This document shows positions 17,092-25,617 of a stretch of DNA of 64,000 nt, one piece after another. The position numbers and the translations under genes are program-made. This DNA is from Flavobacterium oncorhynchi. GTDB taxonomy: Bacteria > Bacteroidota > Bacteroidia > Flavobacteriales > Flavobacteriaceae. The notes under the pieces were generated by a model, which saw only the letters and a list, made by a program, of their open reading frames with translations, searched no databases and was not told where the DNA came from. How positions within the stretch are numbered: position 1 is the stretch's first letter; the number at the start of each line of letters is the position of its first letter. The stretch lies in NCBI RefSeq assembly GCF_002217355.1, contig NZ_MUHA01000007.1, forward strand, positions 245,519 to 309,518, in the 5' to 3' direction.

Positions 17092-17196
17092 ATGAAAGAG
17101 AAAATAGAAGTGTTGTACAGTAAAAACCGAAAAAAAACCAAATTGAAATTTAAAAAAGTGCTCCGTTTTATCTCAGAAAAAATAATTCATAGATAA
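17092..17196 (+). CDS. Possible 34-aa basic small protein
   Basis: ATG at 17092 opens a 34-codon frame ending at TAA 17194-17196. The peptide is highly basic (starts MKEKIEVLYSKNRKKTK; 12 Lys and 4 Arg in 34 residues), with no Cys or membrane segment. It sits between the candidate RNA and a strong bidirectional terminator, as expected if it is the end of a plus-strand transcript. No known family; a chance frame cannot be excluded. Confidence 0.3.
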   Translation: MKEKIEVLYSKNRKKTKLKFKKVLRFISEKIIHR

Positions 17197-17235
17197 ACTT
17201 CTTTAAATACAAAAGGATGTTTTTAATTCAAAAAG

Positions 17236-17272
17236 AAAACCCGATATTCTTAAAGCTGGAATATCGGGTTTT
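17236..17272. terminator. Bidirectional terminator, 14-bp stem
   Basis: AAAACCCGATATTC (17236-17249) pairs exactly with GAATATCGGGTTTT (17259-17272), with T-rich flanks on both strands. It ends the minus-strand plsC gene and any plus-strand transcript from the post-recA region. Confidence 0.85.
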
Positions 17273-17279
17273 GTATGTA

Positions 17280-18035
17280 TTATTTCTTAGAATCTTTTTT
17301 CTCAAACTCTAACAGTTCCTTGTAAATCAATTGTCTGACTTTATCTCTAAGCTCTTTTCGGTTTTCAGAAGTCAGCCCATTCGTTTCAACAAAAGGCAAA
17401 ACTTTTACTCTCATTTTTCCTGGACTGCCGCTAAAAAAAGTATACGAAAAACGTTCTTTATTGTCAGGATACACGATTGGAACAATCGGAATTTGATGGT
17501 CAATTGCCAGTCTAAAAGCGCCGTCTTTAAACTCATCCAGTAAAATACTTTCGTCATCTGGAACTCCGCCTTCAGGAAAAATACAAATACTTAAACCTTG
17601 ATTTAAACGACTCTGAGCACGTTTAAAAACCTCATTTTTGCTTCGAGAAGAATTTCTGTCTACCAAAATACAAGTTCTTTTATAGAAAAAACCAAACAAC
17701 GGAATTTTTACAAGCTCTTTTTTTCCCACAAAAACAAAAGGATTTTTTATGATCGCAAGCGTCAGCATGATGTCTGTCATCGAAGTATGATTAGCAACAA
17801 TCATGTAGCTTTTGTGCTTAATGAGTTTCTGTTCGCGCTTTACTTTGTAATAAAAACCCATGCCGTAAAGAATGAATTTAGCCCAAATGCGGGCCATTTT
17901 AAAGAAATAGGGATAACCTTTCTCTGAGAGAATAGAAATCACTAAAAACGGCAGCATAATCACTATAGGAATAGCCATTAAAACATAAAACCAAATACGC
18001 CATAAAATCCAAAAAACAATTTTAAATCCTTTCAT
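17280..18035 (-). CDS. plsC: 1-acyl-sn-glycerol-3-phosphate acyltransferase family protein
   Basis: This 251-aa membrane-associated enzyme has an N-terminal hydrophobic segment (about 5-35), the catalytic NHTSMTD (H-x4-D) near residue 80, the FVGKKELVKIPLFG block, and the FPEGG motif near 152. It should transfer a second acyl chain to lysophosphatidic acid in phospholipid synthesis, though other acyl acceptors (for example in ornithine or glycine lipids) are possible in Bacteroidetes. It stands alone, convergent to the recA side and divergent from trpS. Confidence 0.85.
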   Translation of the reverse strand: MKGFKIVFWILWRIWFYVLMAIPIVIMLPFLVISILSEKGYPYFFKMARIWAKFILYGMGFYYKVKREQKLIKHKSYMIVANHTSMTDIMLTLAIIKNPFVFVGKKELVKIPLFGFFYKRTCILVDRNSSRSKNEVFKRAQSRLNQGLSICIFPEGGVPDDESILLDEFKDGAFRLAIDHQIPIVPIVYPDNKERFSYTFFSGSPGKMRVKVLPFVETNGLTSENRKELRDKVRQLIYKELLEFEKKDSKK

Positions 18036-18145
18036 GGTTTCAAATGTAAGAAAACAGAAGTGAATTTAGATTTTTAGAGTATTAGATTTTTAGAATATTA
18101 GACTTTTCTAAAAAATAAAACTTTAAAACAGCCCATATCTTCAAT

Positions 18146-18222
18146 AAACTTTGTGGACATTGCGAAAAACTTTGCGAACTTTGCGGTTAAAAAAAATAAA
18201 CTTGCAATCTTTGTGGTTGAAA
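18146..18222. repeat. Short imperfect CTTTG[TC]G[GA] repeats before trpS
   Basis: Four related 10-12 base units occur in 77 nt: AACTTTGTGG (about 18147), AACTTTGCGA (about 18168), AACTTTGCGGTT (about 18177) and ATCTTTGTGGTT (about 18207). They occupy the trpS leader. Similar CTTTG-rich intergenic arrays are common in Flavobacterium genomes in my experience of such sequences; the function is unknown. Confidence 0.5.
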
Positions 18223-18240
18223 GAATAAGAAAAAACAAGA

Positions 18241-19215
18241 ATGGCAAAAATACTTACTGGTGTTCAGAGTACTGGAACGCCACACTTAGGCAATTTATTG
18301 GGAGCGATTATCCCTGCAGTTGAGTTATCGAATAATCCAGCAAACGAATCTTATTTGTTTATAGCTGATTTACATTCGATTACACAAATTAAAGATGGTA
18401 AAACTTTAAGAGAAAACACATATAGTACTGCAGCTGCTTGGCTTGCCTGTGGTTTAAATCCTGATAAAGTTACCTTTTACAGACAGTCTGATGTGGCTCA
18501 AACAACTGAATTGACTTGGTATTTAAGCTGTTTTTTCCCTTTTCAACGTTTGACTTTAGCGCATTCTTTTAAAGACAAAGCAGATCGTTTAGATGATGTA
18601 AACGCTGGACTTTTTACATATCCAATGTTAATGGCGGCTGATATTTTACTTTATGATGCAGAATTTGTTCCAGTTGGAAAAGATCAGATGCAGCATTTAG
18701 AAATCACTCGTGACGTCGCTTCTCGTTTCAATCATCAAATGGGTGAAACCTTTGTAATTCCTGAAGTTAAAATTCAAGAAAACAGTATGTTAATTCCTGG
18801 AACGAATGGTGGAAAAATGAGTAAATCTGCCAATAATATTATCAATATTTTTCTTGATGATAAAGTTTTACGCAAACAGGTTATGAGTATTGAAACTGAC
18901 AGTACTCCGCTTGAAGATCCTAAAAATCCAGATACTTGTAATGCCTTTGCTATCTATTCACTATTAGGAACAGAAGAACAAATTGCCGAAATGAGAGCCA
19001 ATTATTTAGGCGGAAATTACGGTTATGGTCATGCCAAACAAGCTTTGTTTGAATTAATTACAGAAAAATTTAAAACAGAAAGAGAAAAATACAATTACTA
19101 CATAAACAATCTTGACGAAGTTGATGCGCTATTGAAAAAAGGTGCAGCAAAAGCTTCTGTTGTTGCTGACGGCGTTTTGGCCAAAGTAAGAGATGTTCTT
19201 GGGTTTCAAAAATAA
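18241..19215 (+). CDS. trpS: Tryptophanyl-tRNA synthetase
   Basis: This class I aminoacyl-tRNA synthetase charges tRNA-Trp. At 324 aa it has the usual bacterial length. The HIGH-equivalent is TGTPHLGNLLGA near residue 11-22, AADILLYDA is in the active-site core, and GGKMSKSANN is the KMSKS loop. It is a single gene with its own terminator, convergent with dprA. Confidence 0.96.
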   Translation: MAKILTGVQSTGTPHLGNLLGAIIPAVELSNNPANESYLFIADLHSITQIKDGKTLRENTYSTAAAWLACGLNPDKVTFYRQSDVAQTTELTWYLSCFFPFQRLTLAHSFKDKADRLDDVNAGLFTYPMLMAADILLYDAEFVPVGKDQMQHLEITRDVASRFNHQMGETFVIPEVKIQENSMLIPGTNGGKMSKSANNIINIFLDDKVLRKQVMSIETDSTPLEDPKNPDTCNAFAIYSLLGTEEQIAEMRANYLGGNYGYGHAKQALFELITEKFKTEREKYNYYINNLDEVDALLKKGAAKASVVADGVLAKVRDVLGFQK

Positions 19216-19221
19216 TTTATC

Positions 19222-19258
19222 AAGCCTAACAGATTTAAAAAACCTGTTAGGCTTTTTA
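19222..19258. terminator. Terminator between trpS and dprA
   Basis: AAGCCTAACAG (19222-19232) pairs with CTGTTAGGCTT (19244-19254), followed by TTTATTTT. It lies between convergent genes and probably serves mainly trpS. Confidence 0.8.
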
Positions 19259-19260
19259 TT

Positions 19261-20361
19261 TTAAACCGCTTCAAACAATTTCCCCGGCAAAGGTCTTACT
19301 ACACCTTTCAACTCCATATTTAAAAGCGTTCCCGATAATTTGAATAATGGCAGATCACATTCTATCGCTATTATATCCAGTAATTCCTTACCATTTTTAA
19401 GCAAAAAGTCATAAATCTTCTGTTCGCACTCATCTAAATCTACAAACAATTGTTTCTGTACTGTTTTTGGCTTGTTTTCGACGTCCCAATTCAAAATATA
19501 AACCAAATCGGCAGCAGAGGTTAAAACGTTTGCTTTTTGCGTTTTTATGAGGTTATTACAGCCTTGACTGTATTTATCAGTTACACGTCCTGGCACAGCA
19601 AATACATCCCGATTATAATCATTGGCTAAATTGGCCGTAATAAGTGATCCTCCCTTATCTGCAGATTCTATCACAATTGTAGCTTCACTCATTCCAGCAA
19701 CAATGCGGTTTCGCCGAACAAAATTTTCTTTATCAGGATTTGATGAGCTCCAAAATTCAGTAATAAAACCACCATTTTCCTCCATTTTGGTCATGTACTT
19801 TTTATGTGTCTTCGGGTAAACTTGATTTAAACCGTGAGCTAAAACTCCAATTGTCTGCAAATTGTTTTCAATCGCCAACTGATGCGCCACAATATCAACA
19901 CCATAAGCAAAACCACTAACAATTACAGGATCTAAAGGCACAAGATCTTCAATCAACTTTCTACAAAATTCAGTTCCATATGATGTAATCTGACGTGTAC
20001 CTACTATGCTGATAATCTTTCTCCTTTCTAAATTTATATTACCCGAAGAAAAAATCAAAACTGGAGAATCGATACAATGTTTAAGTCTTTCCGGATAATC
20101 ATCATCTTGAAAAAAAGAAACTTTCAAACCATCCGCGTTTATAAATTCAAGTTCCTTACTGGCTTTTTCAAATATTGTTTTGTCTTTCAAATTTTTCATT
20201 AAAACGCTTCCAACACCATCGATAACAGCAATTTGATTTGATTTAGCTTTAAAAATAGCTTCAGCATTTCCAAAATTAGAAAGCAGTTTTTTAGCCATTA
20301 TATCCCCTACACCATCCACCTTCATTAAGGCTAATAAATAAAACAATTCTTGGTCTGACAT
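19261..20361 (-). CDS. dprA: DNA-processing protein DprA
   Basis: DprA binds incoming single-stranded DNA and loads RecA during transformation. The 366-aa protein has an N-terminal helix-hairpin-helix/SAM-like part (VDGVGDIMAKKLL), a Rossmann-like core (ISIVGTRQITSYG, IVSGFAYGVDIVAH, IGVLAHGLNQVYP, GFITEFW, VIESADKGGSLITA), and a C-terminal winged-helix segment (about 300-366). All core motifs are intact, so the gene looks functional. It is not linked to other competence genes here. Confidence 0.94.
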   Translation of the reverse strand: MSDQELFYLLALMKVDGVGDIMAKKLLSNFGNAEAIFKAKSNQIAVIDGVGSVLMKNLKDKTIFEKASKELEFINADGLKVSFFQDDDYPERLKHCIDSPVLIFSSGNINLERRKIISIVGTRQITSYGTEFCRKLIEDLVPLDPVIVSGFAYGVDIVAHQLAIENNLQTIGVLAHGLNQVYPKTHKKYMTKMEENGGFITEFWSSSNPDKENFVRRNRIVAGMSEATIVIESADKGGSLITANLANDYNRDVFAVPGRVTDKYSQGCNNLIKTQKANVLTSAADLVYILNWDVENKPKTVQKQLFVDLDECEQKIYDFLLKNGKELLDIIAIECDLPLFKLSGTLLNMELKGVVRPLPGKLFEAV

Positions 20362-20564
20362 CTCTTTAAAACATTATGTAAAATAGAAATAAAAATTAAA
20401 GCAATTTAATCGTACAAATATGAATAAAATAAAGTAATTTCTTAATAAATATTTAAATTTAACTTTCGGCGGCTTCAATAAAAACACAACTAAATTTCTT
20501 AAATTACTGAAAACGAATTGTCTATAAAAAAAGCCGAATTGTTAATAAAAATTGTGAATAAAAT

Positions 20565-20594
20565 TTTGATAACTATATTCATTACCTAACTTTG
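20565..20594 (+). promoter_or_regulatory. Promoter of the HU/SPOR gene, nearly leaderless
   Basis: TTTG (20565-20568), an 18-nt spacer and TAACTTTG (20587-20594) match the consensus. The ATG is 5 nt after the -7 box, so the mRNA may begin at or very near the start codon. Confidence 0.55.
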
Positions 20595-20599
20595 TTTTT

Positions 20600-21562
20600 A
20601 TGAAAATCGAAACTTACATCGCACAGTTATTGTATCGTTATCAGTGTGTAACGGTTCCAGGGTTTGGAGCATTTTTAACCGAAATTCAATCGGCACAGCT
20701 TAATGAAAGCACAAATTCATTTTTTCCACCAAAAAAAATGATCTCTTTCAACAGCCATCTTAAAAACAATGATGGACTGTTGGCTAATCATATTTCACAT
20801 GCAGAAAGTACAACCTATGGTTTTGCTGTAAATGCGATTGCTGCTGAAGTTCAGAGTTGGAAAAAAACACTGGAAGAAAATGGAGTTATAAGTTTAAAAA
20901 ACATTGGTGAAATCCGTCTTAATTCTGAAAGCAATATCATTTTTACACCAAATGATCAAACTAACTTTTTAACAACATCGTTTGGATTAAGTCCGTTTGT
21001 TTCGCCTTTGATTAAGAAAGAGAATTTTGAGCAAAAACTGGAACAGCTTGAAAAAGAAAGCGTTTCGCTATATGAAAATGAAGAAGGAAGATCATCAAGA
21101 ACTTTCTTAAGATATGCTGCTATTTTTGTACTAGGATTAGGAATTACTGGAAGCATTGGTTACCCACTTTACCAAAATCAAATTGCAGCACAAACTCTTG
21201 TTGTAGAAGGTGTTGTTCAGAAAAAAGTTCAAAGCAAAATACAAGAAGCTACTTTTTTTATTGAAAATCCTTTACCTGCTGTAACCCTTTCAGTTGATTC
21301 AGCAAAAGTAGAAGCTCCAGCAGAAAAAGTAATGCCATACCATATTATGGCAGGCGCTTTTAGAAGTGAACAAAATGCAAGAAAAGCTTACAACCAATTG
21401 ATAAAAGATGGTTATCAAGCTAGAATGCTTGGAGAAAATAAACACGGCTTATTCCCTGTTTTATATGGAAGTTACGCTACCATGAATGAAGCTCAAAAAG
21501 CTCAAAAAGAAATACAAAAAGGTGAAAATCCAGATGCCTGGATTCTCGTTGAAAATCTATAA
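20600..21562 (+). CDS. HU-CCDC81-like / SPOR domain membrane protein
   Basis: This 320-aa protein has two N-terminal HU-like modules (about 1-60 and 65-130; opening IAQLLYRYQCVTVPGFGAF), which match the bacterial HU-CCDC81 families in Bacteroidetes. A coiled segment follows, then one membrane helix (about 168-190) and a C-terminal SPOR domain (about 244-320, MAGAFRSEQNARKAYNQL to PDAWILVENL). SPOR domains bind denuded peptidoglycan at division sites. The cytoplasmic HU part and periplasmic SPOR part suggest a link between the inner side of the membrane and the septal wall, as inferred from topology. Confidence 0.82.
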   Translation: MKIETYIAQLLYRYQCVTVPGFGAFLTEIQSAQLNESTNSFFPPKKMISFNSHLKNNDGLLANHISHAESTTYGFAVNAIAAEVQSWKKTLEENGVISLKNIGEIRLNSESNIIFTPNDQTNFLTTSFGLSPFVSPLIKKENFEQKLEQLEKESVSLYENEEGRSSRTFLRYAAIFVLGLGITGSIGYPLYQNQIAAQTLVVEGVVQKKVQSKIQEATFFIENPLPAVTLSVDSAKVEAPAEKVMPYHIMAGAFRSEQNARKAYNQLIKDGYQARMLGENKHGLFPVLYGSYATMNEAQKAQKEIQKGENPDAWILVENL

Positions 21563-21570
21563 AAATCTTA

Positions 21571-21603
21571 AAATCCTATTCTTTACGAATAGGATTTTTT
21601 TTT
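21571..21603. terminator. Terminator between convergent SPOR gene and 253-aa gene
   Basis: AAATCCTATTC (21571-21581) pairs with GAATAGGATTT (21587-21597), followed by a run of T. It can act on both strands. Confidence 0.82.
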
Positions 21604-21605
21604 GT

Positions 21606-22367
21606 TTAACGTGGAACAATTTTTGCGTCTTGAGAAAGAATCACTTTCTCTCCCTGATAAATAGTTAATCTTGCCGGCGGAGAATCTTTTTCGCCTAAAA
21701 CAATTATGGCACATTCATAAACAAACTTATCTTTTTTGAACTCATACTGATGGTTTCCGCCGCTTCCTTCTAAAACCAAATTTCCGCCGTATAGTATTAA
21801 ATCAGGCTTCTCGGTCATTTTTTTGTTAATTGACCATGACACATAACGATAATTATTCTTGCCTAAATCATCAATTCGAATTCTAAATTTAGCTGTTTCT
21901 AAAATGCAGATCGGCGTTTGAAAAAATGCAATACTAGGATCCAGCTCTTTTTTTTGTGCAGCAATTAATTTCTTTTTTAAATCTATTTCAAACTTTGATT
22001 GATAATTTACTGCCGTCAAATTTCCATCAATATCCAGCCAAATACTTCCTTGATTTAGCATTAATCCGCGCCAGCCCATATCAGACCAATTTTTTTTAGG
22101 ATCAGATTTAATAATTTCATTTTTTAAAACAGTATCAAATACTTCTGAATAACGTTTTAAAAATTCTTCTTTGTTTTCAATATCTTGTATAGGATATTCA
22201 CGCTTAAGCGGATAGGAGACAAATGCAGCAAGAGCCTCTTTATTGTCGCTTTTTACATTGGTAATAAATCTATTTACAAAAACCTGCGATTCTGGTTTAA
22301 TGTCTTGCGAATGAACAAAACCAATGCAAAAAAACATTAATACAACAAATACATTTACTGTTTTCAT
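21606..22367 (-). CDS. Secreted protein of unknown function
   Basis: The 253-aa protein has a signal peptide (1-20, ending GFVHSQ) and a mature domain that appears beta-rich in its second half. The first part (FVNRFITNVKSDNKEALAAFVSYPL) resembles NTF2-like or DUF4019-type folds, which is a weak impression. No catalytic motif is seen. Its stop codon lies in a near-parS sequence (21604-21617). It follows the helicase gene on the same strand by about 60 nt. Confidence 0.6.
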   Translation of the reverse strand: MKTVNVFVVLMFFCIGFVHSQDIKPESQVFVNRFITNVKSDNKEALAAFVSYPLKREYPIQDIENKEEFLKRYSEVFDTVLKNEIIKSDPKKNWSDMGWRGLMLNQGSIWLDIDGNLTAVNYQSKFEIDLKKKLIAAQKKELDPSIAFFQTPICILETAKFRIRIDDLGKNNYRYVSWSINKKMTEKPDLILYGGNLVLEGSGGNHQYEFKKDKFVYECAIIVLGEKDSPPARLTIYQGEKVILSQDAKIVPR

Positions 22368-22424
22368 GTTCTATTTTTTTAATTAATTATAAATCATGAT
22401 AGTTACAATCAATTATAAAAATAG

Positions 22425-24725
22425 TTAATTTATGCTGGCTTTAAACATTTTAAGTTCATCCCAGCTAAATTCATCACCGTGTTTTTCTTTCAAACCATTA
22501 AGCGATTCTTCTTGATAAAACTGAAAAGCTTCACGCAGCGCAAGGATTTTGTCGTAAGGAAGAACATCAGAAATATCAACTTTCTTGGCCTGTATCAATT
22601 TTACCAAATGCATTTCGACCGTTTGAACTGTCAATTTTCTAAGTCTCGCAATATCTTCAACAGAGTTTTTTTCCAGCCATAGTTCGTGAGTTTCTTCTAC
22701 AGTGGTCTTTTTTGGGCCTTTTTCGGCCGTTTTATCCACTTTTTTAGAAATATAACGCGTTACTGGCTCTTCGACCTGAAACATGTCTGTATTCGCCATT
22801 TTAAAGTCTTCTTTTATTTTGGAAACTTTATCTGTTTTATAATTTTTTATCGCTGGCGAAGTTAATTTCTCTTTGCAAATTGTTTCACGGGAAACTACTA
22901 CTTCGATCAGTAATTTTGCTTTCATCAAACGCAGAACTGCTTTTGTTTGTAAATCATCGAGCAGTGCTAATTCTTCATAAAATTCCTTTACTTTTTTAAA
23001 TTTCTGAATTTCGGCCATTTTACTCAAAAGATCCGTAACTAATTTATCCATAGGCTTAAAAAAGTAATCATAAGCCGCTGTAACTCTTTCCTGCACAAAC
23101 AACAAATCAACAGTTTCTTTACTGAATATTTTATTAAGCTGCTGCACAAATTTTTCTGACGGATTTATAAGAGAATCTATTGTTTCTAAGCGCTTATGAG
23201 CCCAAGCAGAATGCTTAGATTTTTCGGAACTAGCGGCATTTTCATTATAACTAAAACGATGATTGCGCCATTCCTGCGCTAAATCTGCCCAATTGAAACT
23301 ATTAATCAAATAGTTATGAATAAAATTTTTGGTTTCAAAATGAAGCGAATTCTTCAAAACATCTTCAGTTGCTTTGTTCAAAGCATAATCCATTACATCC
23401 TGATCGTTGGAAAGACCATTCATTTGTATCGGAGAAAGCAAAATAAGCCCATTTAAGGACGTTAATCGCGATAATGCCACATATGCCTGCCCAGGCAGAA
23501 AAACTTGCGATACATCGAGCGCAGCTTTCTCAAAAGTTAATCCCTGACTTTTATGCACGGTAATTGCCCAAGCCAATTTTAAAGGATAATGTGCAAATGT
23601 GCCTAAAACCTCTTCTTCAATTTCTTTTGTGAGTTCGTTTACTTTGTATCGAATATTTTTCCATTCGTACTTTTCAACTTCAATCGTTTTGTTTTCCTCA
23701 GGAAAATGAACAAAAATTTCTTCGGGCGAAAGTGACTTGATAACGCCCATTTTTCCATTGAAATAACGTTTTTCGAAAGACAAATCGTTTTTAACAAACA
23801 TGACCTGTGCTCCCACTTTAAGTTTTAAGCTTTCTTCGACAGGAAATATTTTTTCTGGGAAATCTCCAACTACAAAAGGCTGATACGTGAACTCATTTCC
23901 TAATAAGTCACTGATTGCCTGTTCGTTAATAGTATCTGCCTTTGCATTATGCGTTGTAAGTGTTATAAAACCAGGATTGTTTTTTAAATCAAAATCAGGC
24001 TTAACGTATTGATTTAGAACCTCTACATCTTCTTTTGTAATTTGATTATTGCGCAGATTATTTAAGACCGAAATAAAAACATCATCACTCTGACGATAAA
24101 TTTTAGATAATTCAATATATATTGGCGGATTCTGCGTAATAACGTGAGAATGAAAAAAGAATTTTCCTTTGTAATAATTGCGAAGTGTGCGCCATTCTTC
24201 ATCCCGAATTACTGGCGGTAATTGCAATAAATCTCCAATAAAAAGTACTTGAACCCCACCAAAAGCCTTAGTGTTTTTACGAACTGTCTGCATCATAAAA
24301 TCGATAGCATCCAGTAAATCAGCACGCAACATACTGACTTCATCAATTATCAACAATTCCATATTCCGAATCACGTTTCGCTTAACGTTATTCATCTTAA
24401 AATGCCTGCGCAGAGATTCTTTATTTTCAAACTTTACGGTTTCTGTAAACTGAGAACTTTCTTGATAAGTGGGTAAAAAAGCTGAAAACGGCAGTTGAAA
24501 CATCGAATGAATTGTTACACCGCCGGCATTAAGCGCAGCAATTCCTGTAGGAGCCACAACAACAGTATTTTTATGTGTAGTCGCAATAATTTCGCGCAAT
24601 AAAGTCGTTTTTCCTGTACCGGCTTTACCAGTTAAAAAGATCGATTTTTGCGTCTGATTTATAAATTGCAAGGTGTAAGCTGCAGCTTCTGAAACGTTTT
24701 GCATTAGGCGGGTATTAAAGGTCAA
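22425..24725 (-). CDS. Pif1-like helicase with C-terminal helix-turn-helix domain
   Basis: This 766-aa superfamily 1 helicase shows Walker A GKAGTGKTTLL near residue 37, then VVAPTGIAALNAGG, the Walker B region LLIIDEVSMLRAD, and FGGVQVLFIGDLLQLPPV. Motif V/VI is WAITVHKSQGLTFEKA with YVALSRLTSL. The last 100 residues (VEETHELWLEKNSVEDIARLRKLTVQTVEMHLVKLI) form a helix-turn-helix like the HTH_40 module found on RecQ-type helicases. It should unwind DNA 5' to 3', perhaps at structured DNA. The second Met (residue 8) is an alternative start. One near-parS sequence lies inside the gene. Confidence 0.85.
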   Translation of the reverse strand: MTFNTRLMQNVSEAAAYTLQFINQTQKSIFLTGKAGTGKTTLLREIIATTHKNTVVVAPTGIAALNAGGVTIHSMFQLPFSAFLPTYQESSQFTETVKFENKESLRRHFKMNNVKRNVIRNMELLIIDEVSMLRADLLDAIDFMMQTVRKNTKAFGGVQVLFIGDLLQLPPVIRDEEWRTLRNYYKGKFFFHSHVITQNPPIYIELSKIYRQSDDVFISVLNNLRNNQITKEDVEVLNQYVKPDFDLKNNPGFITLTTHNAKADTINEQAISDLLGNEFTYQPFVVGDFPEKIFPVEESLKLKVGAQVMFVKNDLSFEKRYFNGKMGVIKSLSPEEIFVHFPEENKTIEVEKYEWKNIRYKVNELTKEIEEEVLGTFAHYPLKLAWAITVHKSQGLTFEKAALDVSQVFLPGQAYVALSRLTSLNGLILLSPIQMNGLSNDQDVMDYALNKATEDVLKNSLHFETKNFIHNYLINSFNWADLAQEWRNHRFSYNENAASSEKSKHSAWAHKRLETIDSLINPSEKFVQQLNKIFSKETVDLLFVQERVTAAYDYFFKPMDKLVTDLLSKMAEIQKFKKVKEFYEELALLDDLQTKAVLRLMKAKLLIEVVVSRETICKEKLTSPAIKNYKTDKVSKIKEDFKMANTDMFQVEEPVTRYISKKVDKTAEKGPKKTTVEETHELWLEKNSVEDIARLRKLTVQTVEMHLVKLIQAKKVDISDVLPYDKILALREAFQFYQEESLNGLKEKHGDEFSWDELKMFKASIN

Positions 24726-24751
24726 AAATATCGCATTTTTACAAAAGAAAA

Positions 24752-24784
24752 AAACCTAAATCAGCAGCTGATTTAGGTTTTTCA
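24752..24784 (-). terminator. Terminator of the OmpH-like gene
   Basis: AAACCTAAATCAGC (24752-24765) and GCTGATTTAGGTTT (24767-24780) form a 14-bp stem with a one-base centre, with T on both sides. It lies just downstream of the OmpH-like gene on the minus strand. Confidence 0.75.
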
Positions 24785-24807
24785 ATTTAGTTAGTTAGTT
24801 TGGCAGT

Positions 24808-25383
24808 TTATTTTTTAGCCTCTTCTTTTACAGCTGGTTTATCTTCTGCTTTAGGAGATGCTTTGTATTTATCATTCAAAGCTTTAACAACTTCTTTTGT
24901 AATGTCGTACTTGTCTTCAGCATACAATATTGACGCTGCATCACCAGTACCATAGATATAAGAATATCCATTTTTCTTACCGTAATCTTTAATAAATTTT
25001 TTAACTCCGCTTACTAGAGAATCCATTTCTACACCACTTTCTTGTTGCAATTGCTGCGATAATGCTTGCTGAGCATAACCTAATTGCTGCTCTCTTTTTT
25101 GCAATTCAGCACCTCTTTGTTGCGCCCATTGCTGACCATTAGCTTGTGCTTGACTTTGAAAATTAGCAGCGTCTTGTTTAAAACGAGTAATTTCAGCTTG
25201 AAGTTGTCTTCCCTTTTCTTCGGCTTGAGCTTTGTATTTAGCTTCAAGGTCTTTTGCTTCAGTGTACTCTTTCATTAAAACTGAAGTATCTACGTAAGCT
25301 GTTTTTACTTCCTTAACTTCGGCTGCTTTATCACATGAAACAACAAAAATTGAAAGTGCGATAATTACTAATGCTTTTTTCAT
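24808..25383 (-). CDS. OmpH/Skp-family periplasmic chaperone, lipoprotein form
   Basis: The 191-aa protein starts MKKALVIIALSIFVVSC: a lipoprotein signal with Cys at residue 17. The rest is the Skp/OmpH pattern: YVDTSVLMKEYTEAKDLEAKY, a long Gln/Ala-rich coiled coil, then IKDYGKKNGYSYIYG. Skp-like proteins hold unfolded outer-membrane proteins in the periplasm. The C-tail is Lys/Glu/Ala-rich. The lipid anchor makes it a membrane-tethered variant. Confidence 0.8.
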   Translation of the reverse strand: MKKALVIIALSIFVVSCDKAAEVKEVKTAYVDTSVLMKEYTEAKDLEAKYKAQAEEKGRQLQAEITRFKQDAANFQSQAQANGQQWAQQRGAELQKREQQLGYAQQALSQQLQQESGVEMDSLVSGVKKFIKDYGKKNGYSYIYGTGDAASILYAEDKYDITKEVVKALNDKYKASPKAEDKPAVKEEAKK

Positions 25384-25500
25384 TTCTAAATTTCTATTTT
25401 TTTTAAAGTATTAAAGACAAAAATATAAAAAAATAAATAGCATCCACATAAAGTTTAAAAAATGCTAAAATTTTATGATATTGGTTTTATTTATCGAGTT

Positions 25501-25548
25501 AAAAGCTACTATAAAATATCACTATTAAAAGTGGCTTTCATAGCTTTT
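25501..25548. other. Long-range hairpin upstream of the OmpH-like gene
   Basis: AAAAGCTA (25501-25508) pairs with TAGCTTTT (25541-25548), with an inner CAC...GTG pair around ATTAAAA. It lies between the methyltransferase stop and the OmpH-like promoter region. It may be a weak terminator or regulatory structure. Confidence 0.3.
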
Positions 25549-25617
25549 ACTAGAGGGAATATCTCAAAAAAGACAATACAAACCCTCGGATACACTCGAA
25601 AAACGTCTTAAATGCGT

